From the NCBI GenBank assembly GCA_049680365.1, contig JBAUHQ010000061.1:1-21419 (forward strand): 21,419 bases of DNA, in the 5' to 3' direction. Positions 7,765 through 16,059 of the stretch are shown here, piece after piece. Position 1 is the first letter of the stretch. Every line of letters begins with the position of its first letter. Source of the stretch: K23-9 sp049680365 (lineage in GTDB: Bacteria; Planctomycetota; Planctomycetia; Pirellulales; Pirellulaceae). The notes under the pieces were generated by a model. It had not been told where the DNA came from. It did not search any database and saw only the letters and a list, made by a program, of their open reading frames with translations. The position numbers were made by a program, and so were the translations under genes.

Positions 7765-7783
7765 TTTGTCGAAAACCGACAAA
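7765..7783. terminator. Candidate bidirectional hairpin/terminator
   Basis: Perfect inverted repeat TTTGTCG (7765-7771), loop AAAAC, CGACAAA (7777-7783), 32 bases after the stop of the GGPLDG gene. It is positioned to end the plus-strand PAP2-to-GGPLDG transcript. The run after the stem on the plus strand is CAATCAGTTTGGG, not a clean T-tract, so an intrinsic terminator is plausible but not proven. Confidence 0.4.
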
Positions 7784-7892
7784 CAATCAGTTTGGGACTA
7801 CGGATCTGCATCCCTTTTGCAACGGATGTATGGGAAACAGACAACTTCCCAACTTCAAAACGAGATCAATGATTTCAACGACCACCAACGAA

Positions 7893-8144
7893 CTAATGCA
7901 CGTTTCCCCTAATTGTTCTACGGGAACACTGTCGCGACTGATTGATAACCTTTGCCAGTCGCTCGATTTCATACTGGCCGTCGGTGCCCTGGCCGTAGTA
8001 AATGTTGTAACAAAGGATGCGAATCGGTTCGTCGGCGTCACATTGACCGAAGATCGCTGCTAGCGTAGCGAACGTTGCAGCAACACGATTTCCGCTCGAA
8101 CGGACGACGTTTCTCGTCGACGCGCTATTGGGATCAAATTTCAT
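7893..8144 (-). pseudogene. Truncated endonuclease/exonuclease/phosphatase (EEP) family gene, 5' remnant
   Basis: Only the N-terminal part of an exported EEP-superfamily protein (metal-dependent phosphoesterases) is present. After a possible signal segment (RVAATFATLAAIFGQCDAD) comes EPIRILCYNIYYGQGTDGQY and then EIERLAKVIN, which matches the first beta-strand with the metal/substrate Asn and the following helix of the family. The next expected block, like DLVALQEVD with the catalytic Glu, is missing. Instead the frame reads QSRQCSRRTIRGNVH and stops at 7893. No other frame downstream on this strand restores an EEP motif, so about 200 or more residues have been lost by deletion or replaced by other DNA near 7930. 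It may be a leftover of an intact gene once next to the sulfatase. Confidence 0.7.
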
Positions 8145-8332
8145 GGTTCATCTGTTCGTGAAGTTTGAATTGAACGTAGATTGCTCCTCGTCGCCCTCGC
8201 TGCCCGTGCGAAAAAATGTGATTATGCTGCACCCCAGAGTTTCCAGTGTATCAACCGCGTCGTTTTTTCGGAGCGACGCACGGCGTTCGATTTCCGACGA
8301 CAACTGGGCCGAGATGACTTTTGATCGCGGGC

Positions 8333-8470
8333 GTGGTGTCTGGGTCGCCGAGATTGAACTTAGTTCGGGCGCTGAGAGGCACGCACAAGCTGCGAGTCAT
8401 CGAAGCGGCACGCCTGGCCAGGAAAGTGGAAAAGAAGATGCTGTATTCGGAACGGCCTAACAGGCTTTAA
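8333..8470 (+). pseudogene. Possible small gene or 3' gene fragment, unrecognised
   Basis: A frame open from 8318 to the TAA at 8468-8470 reads LVRALRGTHKLRVIEAARLA then RKVEKKMLYSERPNRL. It is helical, basic and G/C-rich at third codon positions, which looks more like coding sequence than the overlapping longer frame at 8128-8460. No ribosome binding site or family match is visible. It could equally be chance. Confidence 0.18.
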
Positions 8471-8522
8471 GTATTGAGTAAAACTACGACGCAAAAATAG
8501 ATGTACAACCAGGACCCCTCCC

Positions 8523-10094
8523 ATGAATCGCGTGCAACCAATTAGCCTCATGATTGCCGTCATCGTGGCCTCAGTGATTCAGGCCGAGGAACCTCGCCCA
8601 CTTAACGTTGTCTTCTTTCTTGTTGACGATCTTGGCTGGCGGGATGTGGGTTGTTATGGCAGCCAGTTCTATGAAACGCCGGCGATCGACCAGTTGGCGA
8701 AAGTGGGCATGCTGTTTGAAAATGCTTACTCGACATGTCACGTTTGCTCGCCAAGTCGCGCGAGTATCCTGACTGGGAAGTATCCGGCGCGTACGAACCT
8801 GACCGAGTGGCTGGGCGGTCGGCCAGAACGCGATTATGAGAAGTTACATCATGGCGAAAAGCTCATGGCTCTGCCTGATGAAGAACAAACGCTGGCAGAG
8901 ACATTACACAATCATGGGTATGCCACCGCAAACTTTGGCAAGGCTCATCTAAACAAAGATCCGAAGACGTACGGATTTGATGAAGCCATCACGGGCTGGG
9001 TTCGATCCTACTATCATCCGTTTTCGCCGACGTATACAAAAACGCTGCCATCAGAAGAGGGCGATTACTACACGGATAAGCTGACCGATGCGGCCGTTGA
9101 TTTCATTCAGCGAAACAAAGATCGGCCGTTCTTCGTGCACCTTGAACACTTTTCCGTTCATGATCCGATCCAGGGTCGCAAGGATCTGGTTCAGAAGTAC
9201 GAGAAGAAACTTGCTTCGATGCCGCGTCAGGAAGGCCCCGACTACATCCTCGAACCCAACCCGGATGGCCACGCAATCTCAGCGGAAAAACTAAAAAGCC
9301 TGGAAGAAAACGACAACAGCACTTTGCACCAGAATGAGCGAGTGTGGTGGGTGAAGCAGAAGCAGGACAATGTCGAATTTGCTGGCATGGTTGAGGCGAC
9401 AGACGAAAGCCTCGGTCGTATCCGTACGAAACTAAAAGAACTGGGTCTGGATAAGAACACCATCATTATCTTCACGTCCGACAATGGTGGCATGGCAGCC
9501 TCGAACCAGTATCGCGGCATCAATCATCCTCGCCAGAAATTGAATTCACGTTTCGCCAGTTCCAACCTGCCGCTCCGCGGTGCTAAAGGTTGGAACTACG
9601 AAGGCGGAATTCGAGTGCCGTTGATTGTTCACTGGCCCGGCGAGATTCAAGCGAATTCCACTTCACAAGCGATCGTCACGGGAACAGATTTCTATCCAAC
9701 GCTGCTCGAAATGTTGAACCTGTCCGCTTTGCCAGATCAACACATCGACGGCCGAAGTTTTGTCCCCGCCCTGAAAGCGGAAGCCTATGACCGTGGGCCC
9801 ATCTATTGGCACTTCCCCCACTACAGCAATCATGGTTTCCAAAGTCCAGGAGGAGCCGTCCGCAGCGGACGATACAAATTGCTGGAGTACTACGAAAACG
9901 AAACCGTTCAGCTCTTTGATCTCGAAAACGATATCGGCGAGCAAAACGACCTCGCGGAGTCAAAACCCGAGATCGTGGGCAAACTGACGAAGATGCTCCA
10001 CGACTGGCGCGAAGAAGTGGACGCGAAAATGCCCTCTCCCAAGACTGCGAATTCCAAGCCCGCGCCCAGAACGCGGGTTGCTAGGCCCAATTGA
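8523..10094 (+). CDS. Exported type I sulfatase (formylglycine-dependent)
   Basis: Arylsulfatase-family (S1) enzyme of 523 aa that would hydrolyse sulfate esters, probably on a polysaccharide, in the periplasm or outside. A signal peptide spans about 1-21 (MNRVQPISLMIAVIVASVIQA). Metal ligands Asp35-Asp36 are in FFLVDDLGWRD. The active-site cysteine to be turned into formylglycine is Cys75 in CSPSRASILTG (75-85), a perfect CxPxR signature. GKAHL supplies a conserved basic pair, and the second metal site Asp320-Asn321 is in TSDNGG. LFDLENDIGEQNDLA marks the C-terminal subdomain. The tail after about 500 is Pro/Lys/Ala-rich and probably disordered. The ATG at 8523 follows a weak AGGA. The gene converges on the glycosidase, with only 21 bp between their stops. 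No formylglycine-generating enzyme is encoded in the window. Confidence 0.96.
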   Translation: MNRVQPISLMIAVIVASVIQAEEPRPLNVVFFLVDDLGWRDVGCYGSQFYETPAIDQLAKVGMLFENAYSTCHVCSPSRASILTGKYPARTNLTEWLGGRPERDYEKLHHGEKLMALPDEEQTLAETLHNHGYATANFGKAHLNKDPKTYGFDEAITGWVRSYYHPFSPTYTKTLPSEEGDYYTDKLTDAAVDFIQRNKDRPFFVHLEHFSVHDPIQGRKDLVQKYEKKLASMPRQEGPDYILEPNPDGHAISAEKLKSLEENDNSTLHQNERVWWVKQKQDNVEFAGMVEATDESLGRIRTKLKELGLDKNTIIIFTSDNGGMAASNQYRGINHPRQKLNSRFASSNLPLRGAKGWNYEGGIRVPLIVHWPGEIQANSTSQAIVTGTDFYPTLLEMLNLSALPDQHIDGRSFVPALKAEAYDRGPIYWHFPHYSNHGFQSPGGAVRSGRYKLLEYYENETVQLFDLENDIGEQNDLAESKPEIVGKLTKMLHDWREEVDAKMPSPKTANSKPAPRTRVARPN

Positions 10095-10115
10095 TAGGAT
10101 GACCAGAGTTTGCGT

Positions 10116-12599
10116 TTACGGCTTACTGCTGGTGTTTGTTGATTCCAGATGCAACGTCACCGAGACAGGCGATTGCGGAGCATCGAAACTGTATCGAGAG
10201 GAGGTTGAGGCGGTTGGCTGACCGCTCTTTGCAGGCTGCACTTCCAAACGGATCAGGCGACAGTCCTCCAACCATGGTTCAATCACCACTCGCAACGGGC
10301 AGTCGGTGACGCGGATCGACTTCGTGATCTCGCTTTTGCGCTGTGATCGTTCATAACGAATCATCGGCCATCGACTTTCCTTCTCGCCCAGCATGCGGAT
10401 CGGCAGGCGGACTTCCATCCATTCCCAGTTGGCGGGCATCGTGTCATGCACGGTGAGCGTGTTGTCGGGAATGGAGTACTTTAGCCCCGCGAGCCCTTCA
10501 AGGTACAACAGCAGTTTACCGGCGTTGAAGTTTGAATACTGGTCACCGAACAACTTGCCGCTGCGCGTGTAGGCTTCTGGCGCGACCGGAATGTTCCAGT
10601 CGGAATGAAAGTTGTAGTTTTGCAGATGATTCAGTGTCAATCGCCAAGCCGGATCACCCAGTCGCTGACGGAACATGCCGTCGAGCGTGAAGTACGCGGT
10701 ATCCGGCGTGTAGCCGAACGAGTGGTCGACATCCGAAGCGAACGTTGCCATGGACTGACGCGACATGGCGAGTGGGAACAAATCACCGTCGCCGTAAAAC
10801 CCCTTGTCACGACTGAGTGCCCAAGACTGGGTCATTCTCATCGCGTACTGTCGCGGAAAATACTTTGAACGCATGTGCCAAAAGCCAGTCGTCATCAACA
10901 TTCCGTCGTTGCTACCGCCAAAGAAATCGTCGTGACCGTTCGCCTGCCACCGCTGATGGAACCACGTTTCAATTTGTTCTTTGCGATGTGGAACCAGCCG
11001 CTGCCAATGGTCGACATCGTCGTCGTGGCCGGTCAAACGGGCCATCTTCGTCAAGGCTTCGGCTACCTCAAAAAGATTTGAAAAGAAGGGGGCGATGGCC
11101 TGGCGGAAGACATCGCGGAAGTACCCCTCGTAACACTCCCGAAGAAATTCGACGTCACCTGTGTGCTCGTAAATCTGCCACGCTCCAAGGACATGCTCTG
11201 ATAGCTCATTGCCGTAAACACCGGAGTGCCACTTCGTCCCCTTGTTATCAGCTAGCGAGATCACGCCGCTTGGCGACTTTTGGTAGTGTCCCGCCGCGAA
11301 GAGATGCTTCCACGTCAAAACGTTGCCATAGGCATAGTGCGACTTGTTGGCAGTCCACGCACCGACTTTGATCTGAAACGTCGCGTCGTAACGATGCATA
11401 CCGAGGAAATTATTGACGGCCGTCTGCGTATGAGGCTCCATCTCCCAACCCTGCTGCACGTCGATGTAATACATCAGGTACAGCGACCACAGGTAGTAGT
11501 AGATGTCTTCAAACTTTCGATCCGAACAACGGAACCATGGGATCTCTTCGTTGAGCTGTCGATTTATCTCGCGCGTCTTCGCGAGCATTTTTTGACTTGC
11601 GTGCTCGTAGCGAAACTCGTCAAAAGTCTCGGTTTCCGTGGATGGCCGAAGGTCTTGACGACTTTCGCTACCCAGCAAAGCCATCGCGTTCTGTATCGCC
11701 TGGCGTGCGTCATCATGCATCGCCCAGACGAGCACTACGCCCTCTGAATCGCAGGGTACATCGAACTCATACTGCCTCTCGCCGTGCTCGCCCTTTCTGA
11801 ACCGATGGTTCCTCGCGAAATTGCGTGACGCTGTGAGAACCGTGCTCATTCCTTCATACATGATCGGGCCAGTATGCTCGACTCGATCGGTATCTGGCTG
11901 GCACTTCGTCGTGCCACCTTCGACGATATGGATGGCATTGTTATCTGGGTCGTATTGGATCGTCGCTGTACTCGTGAGACTGTTCTGTCCAAAGAAACTC
12001 TGACCGTTGAAGCGGAGAGTGACGGAATTCGATGCGGTAATCAACGTGCAGGCAGCATCATTGCCGGCAATGAACTTCTCTTCCCGCACCTGGACGCCGT
12101 CAAATTCGTATTCACAGATCATCCGATCCGGCCGCCAAAACATCTTCGTCGGAACGGGATGGCGATGAATCTTTTCGCCGATCAGGACGCTGCCGTAGAG
12201 TACCCGTGTATCCTTGTAGAACTCCCAGCCCGAAAAGTCGTTGCCAACACCTGTGTCGGCATGACCGTTGCCGCGGCTGCGGACCAACCCGACGCCACGG
12301 CTGCGAAGATCGTGATGGAACGGATGAGTCAGGCCAAGCGTTTCCTGTTCCTTCAGTTCCCAACTGGCATGAAACCCACCGACATAGTACGAGAAATTTC
12401 CGGCCAGAAAGCCGTGTTTTTTTCCCTGGATTTCCTGCTGCAAACGCTGGCAGTAGTCGACGGCAAGTGGCGGTTCTGCGAATGCAGCGCCGTAGCTCAG
12501 AAATAGCGCGGACAACACGGTGACTACAGCACGAACAGCGATGTAACTCCAAAGCGTGCAGCGGTTGACAGCGAGACTGTGCGCAGTTCCTTGGTTCAT
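10116..12599 (-). CDS. Exported six-hairpin (alpha/alpha)6-barrel glycoside hydrolase, family uncertain
   Basis: Large exported protein of 827 aa. A signal peptide covers about 20-41 (hydrophobic AVVTVLSALFLSYGAAFA, cut before EPP). About residues 50-330 look like an N-terminal beta-sandwich domain. Residues about 350-700 are helical with many aromatic/acid clusters (YYYLWSLYLMYY, WEMEPHTQTAVNNF, GVYGNELSEHVLGAWQIYEH, DGMLMTTGFWHMRSKYFP), typical of six-hairpin glycosidases. A final beta-domain carries the IPDNTLTVHDTMPANWEWMEVRLP pattern seen after the barrel in GH65/GH78/GH95-like enzymes. I cannot assign a CAZy family; candidate acids such as the Glu in GNELSEH are only suggestions. Its ATG overlaps the stop of the DUF1080-type gene by ATGA, so translation is probably coupled. 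With two sulfatases nearby, a sulfated glycan substrate is the best guess. Confidence 0.75.
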   Translation of the reverse strand: MNQGTAHSLAVNRCTLWSYIAVRAVVTVLSALFLSYGAAFAEPPLAVDYCQRLQQEIQGKKHGFLAGNFSYYVGGFHASWELKEQETLGLTHPFHHDLRSRGVGLVRSRGNGHADTGVGNDFSGWEFYKDTRVLYGSVLIGEKIHRHPVPTKMFWRPDRMICEYEFDGVQVREEKFIAGNDAACTLITASNSVTLRFNGQSFFGQNSLTSTATIQYDPDNNAIHIVEGGTTKCQPDTDRVEHTGPIMYEGMSTVLTASRNFARNHRFRKGEHGERQYEFDVPCDSEGVVLVWAMHDDARQAIQNAMALLGSESRQDLRPSTETETFDEFRYEHASQKMLAKTREINRQLNEEIPWFRCSDRKFEDIYYYLWSLYLMYYIDVQQGWEMEPHTQTAVNNFLGMHRYDATFQIKVGAWTANKSHYAYGNVLTWKHLFAAGHYQKSPSGVISLADNKGTKWHSGVYGNELSEHVLGAWQIYEHTGDVEFLRECYEGYFRDVFRQAIAPFFSNLFEVAEALTKMARLTGHDDDVDHWQRLVPHRKEQIETWFHQRWQANGHDDFFGGSNDGMLMTTGFWHMRSKYFPRQYAMRMTQSWALSRDKGFYGDGDLFPLAMSRQSMATFASDVDHSFGYTPDTAYFTLDGMFRQRLGDPAWRLTLNHLQNYNFHSDWNIPVAPEAYTRSGKLFGDQYSNFNAGKLLLYLEGLAGLKYSIPDNTLTVHDTMPANWEWMEVRLPIRMLGEKESRWPMIRYERSQRKSEITKSIRVTDCPLRVVIEPWLEDCRLIRLEVQPAKSGQPTASTSSRYSFDAPQSPVSVTLHLESTNTSSKP

Positions 12600-13951
12600 T
12601 TTTTGTCGGCTGACTTGAGCGAGTCGTTATAGGCTTTGGAAGCGGCTTCAAGCTTCACGAGATTCGGATCAGCTCGCAGCTCGTACTCCTTGATCGCCTT
12701 GCCAACGTCAACGACCGCCCGATTGCGGGTCTGAAACTCGGCGTCGTTGTTCAGGGATTTGCGGACGGCATTGCGTTTTTCGTCGGCGGCGTCGACGCTT
12801 TCGAAGGCTTCCGGGTAGCGGGCTTCGAGCTCGGCTTGTCGCCGTGTCGTTGCGGCGATCAAGGCGGCGAGTTGCTTGTCACCGGCGGCTTCGAGTCGAG
12901 CGCGGACCTGGCCGAGTTCCGACGAGAACCGGTTTTTGTTGACTCCATCCTCTTTCAAACGAGCGAGTTCCGGCTTTTGGGAGAGGACGTAATCGTCTTC
13001 CGCGCGACTCGCTTTGTGAACCCGAGTTTCCATGGTCTTGAAGTCGGGATCGGTCTCCTTGATGTGCCGCTTCGTCTTGGCGATCCGTTTGCTTAATTGC
13101 TTGTGAGAAACGAAGGCTTCCGCGTAGTCCGCGTGCAGAGCGGCCTGGAGCTCTTCCTGCCTAGCGACAAGTTTCCGGTAGGCCTGATCCTCCAGAGTGA
13201 GGCGGGATTTGAGGTTCATGGAGGCAATCTTGTATCGCTCCGTCGGATCGCGACTGACAGGCTCGCGGTTGCCCAGGGCCTTCGTGAGTTCCTTGCGAGT
13301 TTCGATCCAGTCTTCTCGCTGGCCGGTTGCTTTCCAGACGTGGACGTTGTCGATCGAGGCACCTGAGAGATCGAATTGGAAGGCGAAGTACTGGCGAGTG
13401 CGGTCAATGATCGGGTGTTTGCCGACAATAAACTCATTCTTGCTCAAGTGCGCGACAATTTCGTCGCCCCAGTATTCGACCGTCATGGTCTGCCACTGGT
13501 CGGGACGAGGCTCGCGGACGCATTCGCCGAGTTGAGCCGGAACTAACCCTGCATCACGATCGACGGGCGTGTTGACCTGAAAGTGGTTGGGGTGGATTTG
13601 GGTGACGCTGTTGTAGTGTCCGCCACTACCCGTTACGAGTCGCAGGTCGGTCGTTTGACCGGAAAGTTTGAAGTCGAATTGGATGATGGTGTTGTGGAAG
13701 GAGGGATCTTTAAGGAAGACTCGTTTGGTATCCGTCGGATCGACGCTTGTGCGTAAAAGAGCACCGTCGCGCAACGCAAAATCACTCTTGAATCCCCAGC
13801 GATCGGACACCGTTTCGGGGGCGAAGTCTTCGGCAAAAATGAGTTCCCCCAGTTTACACATCCAAGAGTCGGGTGCCGCGGACTTCTGGGCACTTGCCGT
13901 CACCGCAATCGCACAAATGCAAATCACAGGAAGTATGATTCTCGAGGTCAT
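12596..13951 (-). CDS. Exported DUF1080/LamG-like protein with a duplicated helical C-terminal region
   Basis: Predicted 451-aa exported protein. A signal peptide spans about 1-21 (IILPVICICAIAVTASA). About residues 36-207 form a DUF1080 (3-keto-disaccharide hydrolase/concanavalin-like) beta-sandwich: FAEDFAPETVSDRWGF, then DGALLRTS, then FDFKLSG, and IDNVHVWKA at the end. About 215-450 is charged, helical, probably coiled coil, and contains two copies of a module of about 74 residues (261-334 and 364-436) sharing a leading LVA/LIA, QA-L, the marks YAEAF and YPEAF, DPDF/DAEF and a final L-LKE/L-KLEA. A carbohydrate-binding or disaccharide-processing role is possible for the first domain; the helical part may mediate assembly. 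It lies 78 bp after the LamG-sulfatase and overlaps the glycosidase start by ATGA, so the three appear to be an operon. Confidence 0.78.
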   Translation of the reverse strand: MTSRIILPVICICAIAVTASAQKSAAPDSWMCKLGELIFAEDFAPETVSDRWGFKSDFALRDGALLRTSVDPTDTKRVFLKDPSFHNTIIQFDFKLSGQTTDLRLVTGSGGHYNSVTQIHPNHFQVNTPVDRDAGLVPAQLGECVREPRPDQWQTMTVEYWGDEIVAHLSKNEFIVGKHPIIDRTRQYFAFQFDLSGASIDNVHVWKATGQREDWIETRKELTKALGNREPVSRDPTERYKIASMNLKSRLTLEDQAYRKLVARQEELQAALHADYAEAFVSHKQLSKRIAKTKRHIKETDPDFKTMETRVHKASRAEDDYVLSQKPELARLKEDGVNKNRFSSELGQVRARLEAAGDKQLAALIAATTRRQAELEARYPEAFESVDAADEKRNAVRKSLNNDAEFQTRNRAVVDVGKAIKEYELRADPNLVKLEAASKAYNDSLKSADKK

Positions 13952-14029
13952 ATTGTCAGCTCTTCTATCGAGTCGTTTCGTTTGTTCATCATCGATGGAT
14001 CTTGTTGGCCACGGATGGACACAGTTTTA

Positions 14030-16003
14030 TCAGGTTCCGTTTGGATACTTGAACGTGAGGTTGTCGATACTGCCGCAGAAGTGGTTCGGGGTTTCGTAAT
14101 CTCCAACTGGCTGGGCCATGTCTGCGCCAATCTGAATGGAGTCGCTTGGTTCTTTCTGCATTACGCCGGCGTTTGCTTTGTCGACTAGCTTACCGTTTAC
14201 CTTCAGGTAGACCTCTCCGTCGGCGTTCCATTTTGCATCGAAGCTGGCAGAACCGGTAATCGCGTCGGAGGAACGGACCAGCGTGCGTTTTTTATTGGCA
14301 CAGGTGGCAAAGCACAGATGGCCTTCATCGAGATAGACGCTGTATCCATCGCGATTGCCGCCGTGAGCTAAAATGACTCCGGATGGAAAATCTGAGCGAA
14401 TGGTGCCCTTGATCTGGAGTGATCGGCCTCCAGCCACATTCGGAGCTCGAAACGCTGGAAGGTCGATCCATGACTTTCCATCTAACTCAAGCGACGCTGT
14501 GTCGCCCTTGACACCATGATTCACAAAACGAATCAGTTGGTTGCTGGCGAGAATCGCGATCGTCGCTCGCGGGGCGGTGAGTGGAGCTTCACGGTCGAGC
14601 GCGAACCCAAGTTCGTCGGCCCAAGCCGAAATTTGAACGGCCATCGCAGCGGCGCGCTCTGGTTGTTTCGAAAGAAGATTGGTGGTCTCACCTTCATCGG
14701 CTTCCAGATCGTAAAGCTGGGCTTCACTACCGTCGGGATTGATCAGGAACTTCCAGCGGCCGTCGCGCATCGCAAACGTGGGGCTTTGATGTTCCGGTTT
14801 TCCGCCTTGGAGGATCGCATGAGGATGGCCGTATTGCCAGAAAACGGGTTCGGAACGACGGGAAGCCTTGCCAAGAAGAACTTCGCTGCGGTCCAGGCCA
14901 TCAAGGTCATCCTCGACCGGAACTCCAACGAGTCGACAGATGGTCGGAGAGACATCAATCGCGCTCATCACGCTGGACGTGTCTTCGATTCCAGCAGGAA
15001 TCGTACCCGTCCAGCGTGCGATAAAGGGCATGCGGACACCGCCTTCAAACAGCGACCATTTTCGCCCGCGATATGGACCGGTGAATCCGGCCGGTGGTCC
15101 CGTCGTGTATTTCCTTGGCCAATCGGTGGGACCGTTGTCGCTCGTGAAGAGAATCAGAGTTTTCTTTTCGAGATTGAGTTCATCAATCGTGGCGATGACC
15201 CGTCCGATCTGTTTATCCATCTCTTCGAGGACAGCGAAGAAATCGCGAACATAAGGATCGTCGGAAACTGTTTTGAATTTCCCGGCACTGCCGGGACGAG
15301 GCACGTGCGCGTCGTGAACGTCGTTTGGAAACAGCCGCACGTAAAACGGCCCGTCACGGTGGCGCCGAATGAAATCGATTGTACGGTCGGTCTGAATCGG
15401 CATCCGCTCCCAGCGCTCACAAGGAATGATCTTTCCGTGACCCAGATCGCGCGCACGTTCGATGGCGTTGGGGTTGTTTTCGATAATGCGGTCGCCCAGA
15501 CCTTCGAAAGAGACCAGCGATTCATCGAATCCGTAAGCTTGAGGCAACGGAGCATCGTCAACATCACGCCCGCCTCCCATATGCCACTTGCCGAAGTGTG
15601 CGGTCGCGTATCCGGCAGCCTTGAGCTTCTTCGCAGTCGTCGGTGCAGACGGATCGAGGTAGTCCGCCATCCCACGGTTCGCATTGCCAGCTCGCGTGTT
15701 CAAGTACGAATGGATCTTCCGTCGCCCCTGATACTGACCGGTGGTGAGAGCGACTCGCGAGGCGGAACAGATCGGCGAGTTGACGTAGAACTTGGTGAGC
15801 TTGATGCCTTGCGCCGCGAGCTTATCGATGTGTGGTGTCTTGATGAGCGGATTCCCAAAGCAACTCGGATCCGCGAATCCCATGTCATCAATGAAGATGA
15901 CGACAATGTTTGGTCGATCGATTTTCACATCGTCCGTTGCTGCCGATTCGGCGCACAACACGAGCGGGACAAAAGACAATATGACCGAAAAAAGTTGCTC
16001 CAT
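14030..16003 (-). CDS. Exported type I sulfatase with C-terminal LamG-like domain
   Basis: Sulfatase of 657 aa, longer than the usual roughly 450-550. A signal peptide covers about 1-18 (hydrophobic, ends LVLCA). Metal ligands are Asp39-Asp40 in VVIFIDDMGFAD. The formylglycine site is Cys79 in CSASR (79-83), the less common CxAxR form. GKWHMGGG follows, and Asp289-Asn290 lie in FTSDNGP. The catalytic part ends near 475 (LYDLEADEGETTNLL). Residues about 500-655 form a beta-rich domain (ELDGKSWIDLPAFRAP, then GYSVYLDEGHLCFA, then VYLKVNGKLVD, then IDNLTFKYPNGT) like LamG/concanavalin carbohydrate-binding modules, which could hold the enzyme on its polysaccharide. It is first of the minus-strand trio. 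A 505-codon open frame on the opposite strand is only its shadow. No strong ribosome binding site is visible before the ATG. Confidence 0.95.
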   Translation of the reverse strand: MEQLFSVILSFVPLVLCAESAATDDVKIDRPNIVVIFIDDMGFADPSCFGNPLIKTPHIDKLAAQGIKLTKFYVNSPICSASRVALTTGQYQGRRKIHSYLNTRAGNANRGMADYLDPSAPTTAKKLKAAGYATAHFGKWHMGGGRDVDDAPLPQAYGFDESLVSFEGLGDRIIENNPNAIERARDLGHGKIIPCERWERMPIQTDRTIDFIRRHRDGPFYVRLFPNDVHDAHVPRPGSAGKFKTVSDDPYVRDFFAVLEEMDKQIGRVIATIDELNLEKKTLILFTSDNGPTDWPRKYTTGPPAGFTGPYRGRKWSLFEGGVRMPFIARWTGTIPAGIEDTSSVMSAIDVSPTICRLVGVPVEDDLDGLDRSEVLLGKASRRSEPVFWQYGHPHAILQGGKPEHQSPTFAMRDGRWKFLINPDGSEAQLYDLEADEGETTNLLSKQPERAAAMAVQISAWADELGFALDREAPLTAPRATIAILASNQLIRFVNHGVKGDTASLELDGKSWIDLPAFRAPNVAGGRSLQIKGTIRSDFPSGVILAHGGNRDGYSVYLDEGHLCFATCANKKRTLVRSSDAITGSASFDAKWNADGEVYLKVNGKLVDKANAGVMQKEPSDSIQIGADMAQPVGDYETPNHFCGSIDNLTFKYPNGT

Positions 16004-16059
16004 AGCGACACTGACTCACAAATGAATGGTTGAGGCTACTTGTCGCCTCGGCAATACGT

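Larger units (their letters stand above)
7784..8522. other. Spacer with decayed gene material
   Basis: About 740 bp between the terminator-like hairpin and the sulfatase start. It holds the endonuclease-like remnant (7893-8144, minus) and a short coding-like frame at 8333-8470 (plus). A longer plus-strand frame at 8128-8460 has no recognisable motif. No tRNA or clear promoter was identified. Confidence 0.5.

Noticed and set aside
8128..8460. 110-codon plus-strand frame before the sulfatase
   Set aside because: No ribosome binding site or motif; a different frame at 8333-8470 looks more coding-like in the same stretch.
11874..12506. 210-codon plus-strand frame
   Set aside because: Antisense to the six-hairpin glycosidase, whose frame is 827 codons long with a signal peptide and coupled start.
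14516..16033. 505-codon open frame on the plus strand
   Set aside because: It lies antisense to the LamG-sulfatase, which has all catalytic motifs. The product has no recognisable domain and looks like a codon-bias shadow.
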